From Neoroseomonas alkaliterrae (GTDB lineage: Bacteria; Pseudomonadota; Alphaproteobacteria; Acetobacterales; Acetobacteraceae), in contig NZ_JACIJE010000013.1 in the NCBI RefSeq assembly GCF_014199195.1, forward strand, positions 1 through 64,000: a DNA stretch of 64,000 nt, written 5' to 3'. Below the pieces are notes generated by a model, which worked only from the letters and a program-made list of their open reading frames with translations, did not search any database and had not been told where the DNA came from. How positions within the stretch are numbered: the stretch's first letter is position 1; each line of letters opens with the position of its first letter. This document shows, piece by piece, positions 43,544 through 53,250 of this stretch. The position numbers and the translations under genes were made by a program.

Positions 43544-44785
43544 TCATTCCGCCGCCACCGGCGCCCGCCGCCGGCTGCGGGCCTCGGCCTGCGCCGAGCC
43601 GGCGCAGAGCAGCGACAGCGCGAGCAGGGCCGCGACCACCGGCAGCACCAGCCCCGGCTGACCGAAATCGATCAGCAGCCCGAGCGGGACCGGCGTGATC
43701 GCCCCGCCGAGCGGCAGCCCCGAGGAGACGAAGCCGAAGACCTTGCCGATCTCGCCCGGCGGCGAGGCGTCCTTGAGCATCACGTCGCGCGGCGTGCGCG
43801 AGGCGCCCATCGCCAGCCCGCCGAGCAGCCCGACGACCGGCAGCAGCATCTCGGGCAGCGGCATGAGGCCGAGCATCAGGATCATGGCGATGGCGAAGCC
43901 GGTCAGCACGATGACGAAGCCGATCAGGTTGCGGCTCGTGCGGTCCACGATCCAGCCGCCCACCAGCGTCCCGGAGGTCGCGCCGACCATGTAGCCGGTC
44001 AGCACCATGGAGGCGACGGCGACCGGCGTGCCCCAGAGCTGGCCGAGCACCGTGATCACGAAGGCCTGGATCCCCGAGCCCGCCATGGAGGAGAGCAGGA
44101 AGAAGCCGAAGAACAGCAGGATCGGCCGCGAGAGCAGCAATTGCCGACCGCTCGGCGCGTCCGTCGCGCGCGCCTTGGGCTTGGCCTGGTCGCGCAGGAT
44201 GCGGCTCTGCACCAGGATCGCGAGCACCACCGGCACGCCGAGCAGCCCGACCGCCAGCAGCGCCCCGCGCCAGCCGATCAGCGCGGCGAGCAGCGCGATC
44301 ACCGGCGGCGCGAGGGCGAAGCCGAGATTGCCGGTGAAGGTGTGCAGCGCGAAGGCGCGGCCCATGCGCGACTTGTCGATCGAACCGGCGAGGATCGCGT
44401 AGTCGGCCGGGTGGATCACCGAGTTGCCGATGCCCGAGAGCACCGCGAGCACCCAGATGGCCCAGATGCCCGGGGCCGCCGCCATGGCGGCGATGGAGAG
44501 CGCCATCAGCAGCGTCCCGCCGACCAGGAAGGGCCTGGCGCCGTAACGGTCCACCCAGAAGCCGACCGGCGTCTGCAGCAGGGCGGTGGTGCCCGACATC
44601 AGCGCGACCGCGAGGCCGAGCTCCGCGAAGGAGGCGCCGAACTCCTCCCGCCAGATCAGGAACAGGGGCGGCAGGCACAGGACGTAGAAATGCGACAGGA
44701 AATGCCCGGTCCCGATCAGGGCGATGATGCGGGCGTCCTGCCCGGCGGTGGCGCCGGACGGAAGGGGCTGCGTCTCGGCGGACAT
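43544..44785 (-). CDS. MFS transporter, fosmidomycin-resistance-like
   Basis: A 413-residue major facilitator with 12 helices. The early GTGHFLSHFYVLCLPPLF segment near 26-43 and VGFWVDRYGARPFLVGG near 74-90 resemble the Fsr/YfnC-type subgroup. The middle loop (near 205-230) is basic (KPKARATDAPSGRQ). It is probably an exporter of a drug or small polar compound; the substrate is not readable. It is the first gene of the leftward membrane-protein operon and is divergent from sdhCDAB. Confidence 0.8.
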   Translation of the reverse strand: MSAETQPLPSGATAGQDARIIALIGTGHFLSHFYVLCLPPLFLIWREEFGASFAELGLAVALMSGTTALLQTPVGFWVDRYGARPFLVGGTLLMALSIAAMAAAPGIWAIWVLAVLSGIGNSVIHPADYAILAGSIDKSRMGRAFALHTFTGNLGFALAPPVIALLAALIGWRGALLAVGLLGVPVVLAILVQSRILRDQAKPKARATDAPSGRQLLLSRPILLFFGFFLLSSMAGSGIQAFVITVLGQLWGTPVAVASMVLTGYMVGATSGTLVGGWIVDRTSRNLIGFVIVLTGFAIAMILMLGLMPLPEMLLPVVGLLGGLAMGASRTPRDVMLKDASPPGEIGKVFGFVSSGLPLGGAITPVPLGLLIDFGQPGLVLPVVAALLALSLLCAGSAQAEARSRRRAPVAAE

Positions 44786-44900
44786 GGCGCGGCCTTGCAG
44801 GGTGGTCTTGGGTGCAACGCTGCGCCCGCGGGGCCGCCCGGTCAACGTGGCAGGGGCGCGGTGCGGGCGTGGCCGTGCCCGCCCCGCATCCCGCCGCGAT

Positions 44901-44930
44901 TTGACGCTGTCCCGCGCCGCACCATACAAG
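44901..44930 (+). promoter_or_regulatory. Candidate sdhCDAB promoter
   Basis: TTGACG (44901-44906) fits the alphaproteobacterial -35 box very well. After 18 bases TACAAG (44925-44930) gives a four-of-six -10; a 17-base spacing would use ATACAA. It lies about 67 bases before the sdhC ATG in the 211-base divergent gap. Confidence 0.5.
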
Positions 44931-44996
44931 GGGCGCCACGAAGGCCGGCCCCCGGCTCGGGGACGGGGCAAGCGGCCGCCTGGAGTGTACGGACCC

Positions 44997-45443
44997 ATGT
45001 CCAAGATCACCGACACGCGGGAGGCCGTCATGGTCGGCCGCCGGTCGGACGGCAGCCTCGTCCGCCGCCCGCTTTCGCCGCACCTGCAGGCCTATGACAT
45101 GCTGCAGATGACGAGCGCCCTCTCCATCACCCACCGCATCACCGGCGTCGTCTGGTCGGTCGGGCTCGTCTTCCTGGTCTGGTGGCTGCTGGCCGCCGCC
45201 TCGGGGGAGGCGGCCTTCAACGGCGTGATGTGGTTCCTCGGCTCCTTCGTGGGCGTGATCGGGCTGATGGGGCTGACGGCCGCGGCCTGGTATCACACGC
45301 TCGCCGGCATCCGGCATCTCTACTGGGATTCCGGGCGCGGCTTCGACCTGCCGACCACCTATCTCACGGGCCGGGCGGTGCTGATCGGCACCGCGGCGCT
45401 GACGGCGCTGACCTGGCTCATCATGCTCATCGCCTGGATCTGA
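44997..45443 (+). CDS. sdhC: Succinate dehydrogenase cytochrome b556 subunit
   Basis: A 148-residue membrane anchor with three helices that binds heme b and ubiquinone in complex II. SdhC signatures are RPLSPHLQAYDMLQMTSALSITHRITGVV (about 23-51, including the quinone-site Ser/Arg region) and YHTLAGIRHLYWD near 100-112, with the heme-ligand His. It opens the sdhCDAB operon; sdhD starts four bases after its stop. Confidence 0.95.
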   Translation: MSKITDTREAVMVGRRSDGSLVRRPLSPHLQAYDMLQMTSALSITHRITGVVWSVGLVFLVWWLLAAASGEAAFNGVMWFLGSFVGVIGLMGLTAAAWYHTLAGIRHLYWDSGRGFDLPTTYLTGRAVLIGTAALTALTWLIMLIAWI

Positions 45444-45447
45444 GCCC

Positions 45448-45843
45448 ATGGCCGCGCCGACGATACGCTCCCTCCGCACCCCGCTCGGCCGCGTCCGCGG
45501 CCTCGGCGCCGCCCGCGGCGGCACGCATCATTGGTGGATGCAGCGCGTCACCTCGATCGCGCTGCTGCCGCTCACGGTCTGGCTGGTGTTCAGCCTCGCG
45601 ACCATGCCCGACAGCACCTGGCAGCAGGCGACCGCCTGGATCGGGCGGCCGTTCAACGCGGTGCTGCTGCTCGCCTTCCTCGCCGCCGCCTTCCACCACA
45701 CCGCGGCCGGGCTGCAGGTGGTGATCGAGGACTATGTCCGCGGCGAGATGGCCCGCCTCGGCCTGCTGCTCGCCGTCAAGGGCGTGTGCGTCCTGCTGTG
45801 GCTCTCGGCGTCTCTCGCCGTGCTGCGCATCGCGGTCCGGTAG
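45448..45843 (+). CDS. sdhD: Succinate dehydrogenase membrane anchor subunit
   Basis: A 131-residue anchor with three helices; alphaproteobacterial SdhD features are [20 protein letters not shown] near 25-44 and [19 protein letters not shown] near 72-90, holding the quinone-site Tyr and the second heme ligand His. It follows sdhC and is separated from sdhA by 103 bases. Confidence 0.93.
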   Translation: MAAPTIRSLRTPLGRVRGLGAARGGTHHWWMQRVTSIALLPLTVWLVFSLATMPDSTWQQATAWIGRPFNAVLLLAFLAAAFHHTAAGLQVVIEDYVRGEMARLGLLLAVKGVCVLLWLSASLAVLRIAVR

Positions 45844-45946
45844 GCCCTGGCGGGGTCGCCAAGGCTGCCTAGCTTGGGATCATGAGGACATCATCGCGGG
45901 CCGGAGGGCGCATTCCCCGCCGCGCGGAACGAACGAGACGGAAGCG

Positions 45947-47758
45947 ATGAACGCGATCAGCAAGCCTTCCAACGGCGCCTACCGCATCGTGGACCACACC
46001 TATGACGTGGTGGTGGTGGGCGCGGGCGGCGCCGGGCTGCGCGCCACCTTCGGCATGGGCGCGGCCGGCCTCAAGACCGCCTGCATCACGAAGGTGTTCC
46101 CCACGCGCAGCCACACCGTCGCCGCCCAGGGCGGCGTCGGCGCGGCGCTGGGCAACATGGGCGAGGATGACTGGCGCTGGCACATGTACGACACCGTGAA
46201 GGGGTCGGACTGGCTCGGCGACCAGGACGCCATCGAATACATGTGCCGCGAGGCGGTGCCGGCGATCATCGAGCTCGAGCACTACGGCGTGCCCTTCAGC
46301 CGCACCGAGGACGGGCGCATCTACCAGCGCCCCTTCGGCGGCCACATGACGCATTACGGCAAGGAGCCCGCGATGCGGGCCTGCGCCGCGGCCGACCGCA
46401 CGGGCCATGCCATCCTGCACACGCTCTACCAGCAGTCGCTGAAGCACAATTGCGAGTTCTTCGTCGAGTATTTCGCCCTCGACCTCATCATGGACGACGA
46501 GGGCGCCTGCCGCGGCGTCATCGCCTGGTGCCTCGAGGACGGCTCGATCCACCGCTTCCGGGCGCAGACCACGGTGCTGGCCACCGGTGGCTATGGCCGC
46601 GCCTATTTCTCCTGCACCTCGGCGCATACCTGCACGGGCGATGGCGGCGGCATGGTGCTGCGCGCCGGCCTGCCGCTGCAGGACAACGAGTTCGTGCAGT
46701 TCCACCCGACCGGCATCTACGGCTCGGGCTGCCTCGTGACGGAAGGCGCGCGCGGCGAGGGCGGCTACCTGACGAACTCCGAGGGCGAGCGCTTCATGGA
46801 GCGCTACGCGCCCACCGCGAAGGATCTCGCCTCGCGCGACGTCGTCTCCCGCGCCATGTCGATGGAAATCCGCGAGGGGCGCGGCTGCGGCCCGCTCAAG
46901 GACCACATCCACCTGCACCTCGAGCACCTCGGCGCGGACATCCTGCACGAGCGGCTGCCCGGCATCTCCGAGACGGCGAAGATCTTCGCCGGGGTGGACG
47001 TGACCAAGGAGCCCATCCCGATGCTGCCCACCGTCCACTACAACATGGGCGGCATCCCGACGAACATCCATTGCGAGGTGCTGAACGCCACCGGCAAGGA
47101 CCAGGACCGGGTGGTTCCGGGGCTGATGGCGGTGGGCGAGGCGGCCTGCGTCTCGGTCCATGGCGCGAACCGCCTCGGCACCAACTCGCTGCTCGACCTG
47201 GTGGTGTTCGGCCGCGCCGCGGCCCATCGCGCGGCGGAGACGCTGAAGCCCGGCGCCTCCCAGCCGCCGCTGCCGCCCAAGGCGGGCGAGAAGGCGCTCG
47301 ACCGCTTCGACCGCGTGCGCAACGCGAAGGGCAGCACCTCCGTGGCCGAGCTGCGCCTGACCATGCAGCGCACCATGCAGACCCACGCCGCTGTGTTCCG
47401 CACCTCCGAGCTGCTGAAGGAGGGTGTGGAGAAGATGGACAAGGTCGCGGCCGGCTATGCCGACATCCGCATCGCCGACCGCTCGCTGATCTGGAACTCC
47501 GACCTGGTCGAGGCGCTGGAGCTCGACAACCTCATCGGCAACGCCCTGACCACCGTCTATGGCGCCGAGGCGCGCAAGGAATCCCGCGGCGCCCACGCCC
47601 ATGAGGACTACCCCGAGCGCGACGACCAGAACTGGATGAAGCACACCCTCGCGCGCGTGGACGACAACTACGCCGTGAGCCTCGACTACCGCGACGTGAA
47701 GATGCGCACCCTGACCAACGAGGTGCAGGTCTTCCCGCCCAAGGCGCGCGTCTACTGA
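45947..47758 (+). CDS. sdhA: Succinate dehydrogenase flavoprotein subunit
   Basis: A 603-residue flavoprotein oxidising succinate to fumarate in the TCA cycle, on the cytoplasmic side of complex II. The FAD loop [12 protein letters not shown] (22-33) is followed by His56 in [11 protein letters not shown], the residue that binds FAD covalently. [25 protein letters not shown] near 248-272 and [10 protein letters not shown] near 365 line the active site. The C-terminus ends [22 protein letters not shown] as usual. GGAAG lies just before the ATG. A CTAGCTT at 45869 in the sdhD-sdhA gap might be an internal promoter. Confidence 0.97.
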   Translation: MNAISKPSNGAYRIVDHTYDVVVVGAGGAGLRATFGMGAAGLKTACITKVFPTRSHTVAAQGGVGAALGNMGEDDWRWHMYDTVKGSDWLGDQDAIEYMCREAVPAIIELEHYGVPFSRTEDGRIYQRPFGGHMTHYGKEPAMRACAAADRTGHAILHTLYQQSLKHNCEFFVEYFALDLIMDDEGACRGVIAWCLEDGSIHRFRAQTTVLATGGYGRAYFSCTSAHTCTGDGGGMVLRAGLPLQDNEFVQFHPTGIYGSGCLVTEGARGEGGYLTNSEGERFMERYAPTAKDLASRDVVSRAMSMEIREGRGCGPLKDHIHLHLEHLGADILHERLPGISETAKIFAGVDVTKEPIPMLPTVHYNMGGIPTNIHCEVLNATGKDQDRVVPGLMAVGEAACVSVHGANRLGTNSLLDLVVFGRAAAHRAAETLKPGASQPPLPPKAGEKALDRFDRVRNAKGSTSVAELRLTMQRTMQTHAAVFRTSELLKEGVEKMDKVAAGYADIRIADRSLIWNSDLVEALELDNLIGNALTTVYGAEARKESRGAHAHEDYPERDDQNWMKHTLARVDDNYAVSLDYRDVKMRTLTNEVQVFPPKARVY

Positions 47759-47769
47759 GGAACCGACCG

Positions 47770-48552
47770 ATGGCCACCTTCACGCTTCCGAAGAACTCCA
47801 CGGTCGGCGAGGGCCGCACCTATCCCGCGCCCGCGGGGGCGAAGAACGTCAAGGCGTTCAAGATCTACCGCTGGGACCCGGACGCGGGCGCCAATCCGCG
47901 CACCGACACCTACGAGATCGACCTCGACCAGTGCGGCCCGATGGTCCTGGACGCGCTGATCAAGATCAAGAACGAGATCGACTCCACCCTCACCTTCCGC
48001 CGCTCCTGCCGTGAGGGCATCTGCGGCTCCTGCTCGATGAACATCGACGGGCTGAACACGCTCGCCTGCCTCAAGCCGATCGAGGAGGTGAAGGGCGATG
48101 TCCGCATCAACCCGCTGCCGCACATGCCGGTGGTGAAGGACCTGGTGCCGGACCTCTCCCAGATTTATGCGCAGCTCCGCTCCATCGAGCCCTGGCTCAA
48201 GGCCGACACGCCGCCGCCGCCCGACGGCGAGCGCCTGCAGTCCAAGGAGGAGCGCGCGAAGCTCGACGGGCTGTGGGAGTGCATCCTGTGCTTCTGCTGC
48301 TCCACCGCCTGCCCCTCCTACTGGTGGAACGGCGACCGCTACCTCGGCCCCGCGGTGCTGCTGCAGGCCTATCGCTGGATCGCCGACTCGCGCGACGAGG
48401 CCACCGGCGAACGGCTCGATGCGCTCGAGGATCCGTTCAAGCTCTATCGCTGCCACACCATCATGAACTGCACACGGACCTGCCCGAAGGGGCTGAACCC
48501 GGCGCAGGCGATCGGCGAGATCAAGAAGCTGATGGTCGAGCGCCAGGGCTGA
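47770..48552 (+). CDS. sdhB: Succinate dehydrogenase iron-sulfur subunit
   Basis: A 260-residue subunit carrying three clusters that pass electrons from FAD to quinone. The [2Fe-2S] motif [15 protein letters not shown] lies near 78-92, the [4Fe-4S] motif [12 protein letters not shown] near 174-185, and the [3Fe-4S] and remaining ligands in [17 protein letters not shown] near 231-247. It follows sdhA by 11 bases and ends the operon before a clear intrinsic terminator. Confidence 0.97.
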   Translation: MATFTLPKNSTVGEGRTYPAPAGAKNVKAFKIYRWDPDAGANPRTDTYEIDLDQCGPMVLDALIKIKNEIDSTLTFRRSCREGICGSCSMNIDGLNTLACLKPIEEVKGDVRINPLPHMPVVKDLVPDLSQIYAQLRSIEPWLKADTPPPPDGERLQSKEERAKLDGLWECILCFCCSTACPSYWWNGDRYLGPAVLLQAYRWIADSRDEATGERLDALEDPFKLYRCHTIMNCTRTCPKGLNPAQAIGEIKKLMVERQG

Positions 48553-48574
48553 GCAGCCCGGCCTGCCGCGATCC

Positions 48575-48608
48575 GCGCCGCGCTCCCGCCCGGGGGCGCG
48601 GCGCTTTT
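48575..48608 (+). terminator. Intrinsic terminator of sdhCDAB
   Basis: GCGCCGCGC (48575-48583) and GCGCGGCGC (48596-48604) form a perfect 9-bp stem around a 12-base loop, followed directly by TTTTCGTT. It begins 23 bases after the sdhB stop. This is the best Rho-independent terminator in the window. Confidence 0.85.
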
Positions 48609-48680
48609 CGTTGCGGCGGGGGTGGCGCCGGGGGGCGCGCGGGGGCTAGCCTCCCGGCAACCACAACCGGGAGACCCCCA

Positions 48681-50252
48681 ATGTCCAGGACGCTTCATGT
48701 GCTGCTGGCCGGCGCCGCGATCGCCCTCGCGCCCGCCGCGCATGCCCAGACGCTGACCCTTGCCTCCGCGGCCCCGGTCACGTCCATGGACCCGCATTTC
48801 CACAACCTGGGTCCGAACAACGCCATGATGATGCATGTGTTCGACCGGCTGGTGGAACGCGACGGGCGGGCGCGGCCGCATCCCGCGCTGGCGGTCTCCT
48901 GGCGCGCCATCAATGACCGGCTGTGGGAATTCAAGCTGCGCGAGGGCGTGACCTGGCACGACGGGGGGCCCTTCACGGCCGAGGACGTGGCCTTCTCCTT
49001 CGCCCGCGTGCCGAACGTGCCGAACAGCCCGGGCGGCTTCCAGGGCTTCCTGCGCGCGATCGAGCGCGTCGAGGTGGTGGATGCCCACACGCTGCGCCTG
49101 CATACGCGCCAGCCGCATCCGCTGATGCCGCTCGACATCGCCTCGGTCTCGATCATCGCCCGCCACGCCGCCGAGGGCGCGGCGACCGAGGACTTCAACT
49201 CCGGCCGCGCCGCGATCGGCACCGGGCCCTACAGGCTGGTGTCCTACCGCCTCGGCGACCGCACCGAGCTCGAGCGCAACCCCGCCTATTTCGGCGGCGC
49301 GGAGCCCTGGGCGCGGGTGAACTACCGCATCATCACCAACGACGGCGCGCGCACCGCCGCCCTGCTCGCGGGCGATGTGGACCTGATCGAACAGGTGCCG
49401 ACCTCCGACCTCGCGCGGCTGCGGCGGGACCAGCGCGTGACGATCAGCAGCATCCCGAGTCTCAGGACCGTCTATCTCGTGCCGGACTACGGCCGCGAGG
49501 GGAACGATCCGCAGATCACCGACCATGCCGGCAACCCGCTGCCGGCGAACCCCTTCCGCGATGTGCGCGTCCGCCGCGCCCTCTCCATGGCGATCAACCG
49601 CCAGGCGCTGGCGGAGCAGGTGATGGAGGGTGCTGCCACGCCGACCGCGCAATGGCTGCCCGAGGGCGCCTTCGGCTACGATCCGAGCGTGCGCCCCCGC
49701 CCCTTCGACCCCGATGGCGCGCGGCGGCTGCTCGCTGAGGCCGGCTATCCGGACGGCTTCCGGGTGACGCTCACCGGCCCCAACGACCGCTGGCCGAATG
49801 ACGGGCGCCTGACCCAGGCGGTGGCGCAGATGTGGACGCGCATCGGCGTCCGGACGCAGGTGCAGGCCTTCCCCTGGACCGGCTTCGTGCCGCGGCGGAT
49901 GCGCTTCGAGTTCGCGGTGCAGCTCGCGGCCTGGGGCTCCAGCACGGGCGAGGCGTCGAACTTCCTCGCCAATGTCGTGGCCACCCGCGACCGCGCCCGC
50001 CTGACGGGTGCCAACAACAATGCGCGCTTCTCGGATCCGGTCTTCGACGACCTCCTGGCCCGCGCCTCGGCCACCATGGACGATGAGCGGCGCGAGGCGA
50101 TGTGGCACGAGGCGGTGGCGCGCTATGCCGAGACCGAGCCCTACATCCAGCTCATCCAGTATGTGAACACCTGGGCGGCGCGGCGCGGCTTCACGCACGA
50201 CCCGCGCATGGACGAGCGGACCATCGCGATGGGCGTCCGCCGGGCGCAGTAG
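48681..50252 (+). CDS. Peptide/nickel ABC transporter substrate-binding protein (SBP family 5)
   Basis: A 523-residue periplasmic binding protein with a signal peptide (1-22, ending AHAQ). The SBP_bac_5 signatures are clear: LRPxPALAVSW-like HPALAVSWRAIN near 67-78, FKLREGVTWHDGGPFTAEDVAFSF near 84-107, GTGPYRLVSY near 182-191 and RVRRALSMAINRQALAEQV near 296-314. It would capture a peptide, opine or similar ligand for an ABC importer, but no dpp/opp permease or ATPase gene is adjacent, so its partner is elsewhere. GGGAGA lies before the ATG and GCTAGCCT at 48645 is a promoter-like element. Confidence 0.9.
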   Translation: MSRTLHVLLAGAAIALAPAAHAQTLTLASAAPVTSMDPHFHNLGPNNAMMMHVFDRLVERDGRARPHPALAVSWRAINDRLWEFKLREGVTWHDGGPFTAEDVAFSFARVPNVPNSPGGFQGFLRAIERVEVVDAHTLRLHTRQPHPLMPLDIASVSIIARHAAEGAATEDFNSGRAAIGTGPYRLVSYRLGDRTELERNPAYFGGAEPWARVNYRIITNDGARTAALLAGDVDLIEQVPTSDLARLRRDQRVTISSIPSLRTVYLVPDYGREGNDPQITDHAGNPLPANPFRDVRVRRALSMAINRQALAEQVMEGAATPTAQWLPEGAFGYDPSVRPRPFDPDGARRLLAEAGYPDGFRVTLTGPNDRWPNDGRLTQAVAQMWTRIGVRTQVQAFPWTGFVPRRMRFEFAVQLAAWGSSTGEASNFLANVVATRDRARLTGANNNARFSDPVFDDLLARASATMDDERREAMWHEAVARYAETEPYIQLIQYVNTWAARRGFTHDPRMDERTIAMGVRRAQ

Positions 50253-50295
50253 CGCCCGCTTGCGGAGGGCGGGGCGGCCGCGCGCCGCGCCCTCT

Positions 50296-51066
50296 CTAGG
50301 TCCAGAGCCGCTCGCGCGAGAGTTCCTCGGCGATGATCGTGCTGGCGGTCTCGAGCAGCGCCTCGCCCTTCGCCGCACTCGCCGAGCGCGCATCGCCGAT
50401 CACGCCGCTCTCCGTCATCTCGCGGAAGGAGCGCCGGCGGATCATCGCCGCGGGCTGCCCTTCGGGCCGCGTCGAATGTGGGCCATGCGCCTCGGCCAGC
50501 CTTCCGGGCCGCACCGCCGCGGGCATCAGCGCCATGACCATCGAGGTTTCCGCCTCGCAGGCGTGCAGCACCGTGGACTGGCGTTCGAGGATCGGGGCGA
50601 AGCCGTCGCCCACCAGATGCCAGTAGGTTCCGGCGGCGACCGCGATGCCCAGCTCCACCTGGCATTCGCCCGCCACCACGGCGACCGCCTCGGCATTGCC
50701 GCCATGGCCGTTCAGCAGCATCACGCGCCGGAATCCCGCCCGCGCGGCCGAGCGCACCACGCCCTTGAGCAGCGCCGAGAAGGTCGAGAAGTCGAGCGTG
50801 ACCGTCCCCCCGAAAGCCACGTGATGCTCCGCGAGCCCGGTCCAGACGCAGGGCATCACCACCACCGGCCTGCCCGCGGCGGCGAGGCGCCGCGCCGTGC
50901 GCTGCGCAACCGCGGTGGCGCAGAGGATGTCCACGCCGGTCGCCAGATGCGGCCCGTGCTGTTCGAGCGAGGCGACGGGAACGATCACGATCGCGCCCTC
51001 GGCGGCGCGCGCGTTCAGCTCCGCGAAGGTCAGCCTCATCCACTCGATCTCGGTCTCGCTCGCCAT
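50296..51066 (-). CDS. Creatininase-family amidohydrolase
   Basis: A 256-residue hydrolase. Metal ligands typical of the creatininase family are all visible: Glu, His and Asp in VASLEQHGPHLATGVD near 29-44, His in LLNGHGGN near 115, and Glu in HACEAETS near 165. The family includes creatininase, MftE-like peptidases and riboflavin-pathway FAPy deformylase; nothing nearby selects one. The ATG at 51066 has GGAG eight bases upstream. It converges on the peptide-binding-protein gene. Confidence 0.82.
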   Translation of the reverse strand: MASETEIEWMRLTFAELNARAAEGAIVIVPVASLEQHGPHLATGVDILCATAVAQRTARRLAAAGRPVVVMPCVWTGLAEHHVAFGGTVTLDFSTFSALLKGVVRSAARAGFRRVMLLNGHGGNAEAVAVVAGECQVELGIAVAAGTYWHLVGDGFAPILERQSTVLHACEAETSMVMALMPAAVRPGRLAEAHGPHSTRPEGQPAAMIRRRSFREMTESGVIGDARSASAAKGEALLETASTIIAEELSRERLWT

Positions 51067-51112
51067 GCCCCTCTCCGTCTCTGCGGCGGCGCCGAGGATG
51101 GAGCGCGGGCGT

Positions 51113-52645
51113 TCAGCCGTCGAGGGCGGCGAGGAACCGCCCCGCCTCGGCGCGCATCGCCGCGACATTGCGCGGGTCCATCCGCGCGAGGCTTCTCAGC
51201 GGCAGCGCCATGCGCGGGTTCGCCGCGAAGCGATCGGCGTGGCGGGCGATGAAGTCCCAGTAGAGGAAGTTGAACGGGCAGGCGCGCGGTCCCGTCGCCT
51301 GCTTCGGATCATGCGCGCAGCCGCGGCAGTAGTCGGACATGCGGTTGATGTAGGCCGCCGAGGCGGCATAGGGCTTGGAGGCCATCAGCCCGCCATCGGC
51401 ATGGATCGCCATGCCGTGCGTGTTCGGCAGCGCCACCCACTCGAAGGCATCCGCATAGACGGCGAGATACCAGGCATTGATCTCCGCCGGCGCGATGCCG
51501 GCCAGCAGCGCGAAATTGCCGGTGACCATCAGCCGCTGGATGTGATGGGCGTAGGCGAGATCCCGCGTCTGCGCGACCGCCTCGGCCATGCAGCGCATGC
51601 TGGTCGGCGCGCCCCAGTAGAAGGCCGGCAGCGGACGCCCCGCGCCGAGCGCGTTCTCCGCCGCATAGCCCGGCATCAGGTGCCAGTAGATCCCGCGCAC
51701 ATATTCCCGCCAGCCGAGGATCTGGCGGATGAAGCCCTCCGCGGCGTTGAGCGGGGCATGGCCGTCGCGCCAGGCCTGCTCGGCGCCGCGGCAGGCCTCC
51801 ATCGGATCGAGCAGGCCGATGTTGAGGCTGGTCGAGACCAGCGAGTGGAACAGCGTCGGCTGCCCCGCCGCCATCGCGTCCTGGTAGTCCCCGAAGCGCG
51901 GCAGCCGGTCGCGGATGAAGGCGTCGAGCGCGGCGCGGGCGTCGCGCGCCGTGACCGGCCATGCGAAGCCCTCGAGCGCGCCGAAATGCGCCCCGAAGCG
52001 CGCGGCGACGAGGGCCATCACCTCGCGCGTGATGCCATCAGGGGCGAAGCGCGGCGGGGGCGGCGGCGCCATCCCCTCGGGCAGGGCCGAGCGGTTCTCG
52101 GCATCGAAGTTCCATTGCCCGCCGGCCGGCGCGTCGCCCTCCATCAGCAGGCCGGTCATCCGCCGCATCTCGCGGTAGAAGAACTCCATGCGATACGACT
52201 TCCGCCCTTCGGCCCAGGCGCGGAAACGCGGCAGCGGGCAGAGGAAGCGCGCATCCTCGCGGATCTCGACCGGCACGCCGGACGCCGCCTCCCAGCCGCG
52301 CATGTCCTCCAACACGCGCCACTCGCCCGGATGCGTCGCGACGATGCGCGCGGGGCGGTGGCGGGCCACCGCGCGCAGCACCTCGCCGCGGAAGCCATGC
52401 GTGTTGGCCGGATCGTCGAGGCGCACATGGTCCACGCGCACGCCCCGGGCCGCGAGCGCGCGCGCGAAGTGCCGCATGGCCGAGAGCACCAGCACGATCT
52501 TCTGCGGATGATGCGGGACATAGGTGCATTCCTCCTGCACCTCCATCATCAGCACGGTGTCGCGCGCCGGATCGAGGTCGCGCAGCGCGGCGATGTCCCG
52601 CGCGCACTGGTCCCCGAGCACGACGCGCAGCGCGCCGCCCTTCAT
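51113..52645 (-). CDS. FeS-type (6-4) photolyase / bacterial cryptochrome (FeS-BCP)
   Basis: A 510-residue flavoprotein of the FeS-BCP class, which repairs UV (6-4) photoproducts using light. Four cysteines for its [4Fe-4S] cluster are in place: Cys352, Cys440, Cys443 and Cys456. Their spacing is identical to that of Agrobacterium PhrB. The N-terminal Rossmann domain starts LRVVLGDQ; the C-terminal FAD domain includes GWREYVRGIYWHLMPGY near 311-327 and the NTHGMAIHADGGLMASKPYAAS region near 408-430. The antenna is probably a ribolumazine, as in the class. It is the last gene of SDR-DUF6134-photolyase; its ATG overlaps the DUF6134 stop (ATGA). Confidence 0.93.
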   Translation of the reverse strand: MKGGALRVVLGDQCARDIAALRDLDPARDTVLMMEVQEECTYVPHHPQKIVLVLSAMRHFARALAARGVRVDHVRLDDPANTHGFRGEVLRAVARHRPARIVATHPGEWRVLEDMRGWEAASGVPVEIREDARFLCPLPRFRAWAEGRKSYRMEFFYREMRRMTGLLMEGDAPAGGQWNFDAENRSALPEGMAPPPPPRFAPDGITREVMALVAARFGAHFGALEGFAWPVTARDARAALDAFIRDRLPRFGDYQDAMAAGQPTLFHSLVSTSLNIGLLDPMEACRGAEQAWRDGHAPLNAAEGFIRQILGWREYVRGIYWHLMPGYAAENALGAGRPLPAFYWGAPTSMRCMAEAVAQTRDLAYAHHIQRLMVTGNFALLAGIAPAEINAWYLAVYADAFEWVALPNTHGMAIHADGGLMASKPYAASAAYINRMSDYCRGCAHDPKQATGPRACPFNFLYWDFIARHADRFAANPRMALPLRSLARMDPRNVAAMRAEAGRFLAALDG

Positions 52646-53250
52646 GCCGCTTCGTAGACGATGTCGTTCCCGTCCTCGCCGCGCGCCGAGAAGCCGACCC
52701 AGCGCCCCGCCGCGTCGAAGGCGACGGTGGCGGAGACATCGCCGCTGCAGGTGAAGGACGGCCCGCCCGCCGAACCGCGGCGCGATTCCCAGGACAGCGC
52801 GAGCGCCCGGCCCGTGGTGGTGCCGAACAGCGGCACCGCCCCGCCCATCCGGCGCATCTCCCACCACGACAGCGGTGCGGCATCCGGCGCGAGGCGCTGC
52901 GGGCCTTCCGTGCCCTCCAGCAGCACCGCGCCGGGGGTGGCCTCGCCGCGCACCTCGACGATGCGCCCGTTGCGGTTGAGGCGGGAGGCGACGCGCAGGA
53001 AGCGGCCTTCGCGCGTCACCTCCTCGTAGCGGTGCTCGTAGCGATAGACGACGACGCCCATCACCTTCGGCACGATGGCGAGCTCCGAGGTCGCGACCCG
53101 CTCGCCGCCGCGCTGGGCGAAGCGGACGACATGCGTGCCCACGGCATCGCCCCGGCGCCGCACGCGGAAGGCGATCTCCTGCCCGCCGGGCGCGGCGGCC
53201 ATGACGAAGGGCGCCGCAAGGCCGAGAAGCGCGTGCCGCCGCCGCATCAT
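52642..53250 (-). CDS. DUF6134 exported protein
   Basis: A 202-residue protein with an N-terminal export signal (MMRRRHALLGLAAPFVMAAAPG), possibly Tat-type given the RRRH run. The mature part is predicted as beta-rich: IAFRVRRRGDAVGTHVVRF near 26-44, YRYEHRYEEVTREGRFLRVASRLNRNG near 69-95 and SWWEMRRMGGAVPLFG near 128-143. It matches DUF6134, a family of unknown function resembling DUF3108-type lipocalin-like proteins. It overlaps both neighbours by four bases, so an envelope protein is coupled to a DNA-repair enzyme. Confidence 0.7.
   Translation of the reverse strand: MMRRRHALLGLAAPFVMAAAPGGQEIAFRVRRRGDAVGTHVVRFAQRGGERVATSELAIVPKVMGVVVYRYEHRYEEVTREGRFLRVASRLNRNGRIVEVRGEATPGAVLLEGTEGPQRLAPDAAPLSWWEMRRMGGAVPLFGTTTGRALALSWESRRGSAGGPSFTCSGDVSATVAFDAAGRWVGFSARGEDGNDIVYEAA

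Noticed and set aside
42015-44785. A drug-resistance island formed by the MFS, TRIC and EamA genes
   Set aside because: They are ordinary chromosomal transporter families with the same base composition as the neighbours and no mobility genes.
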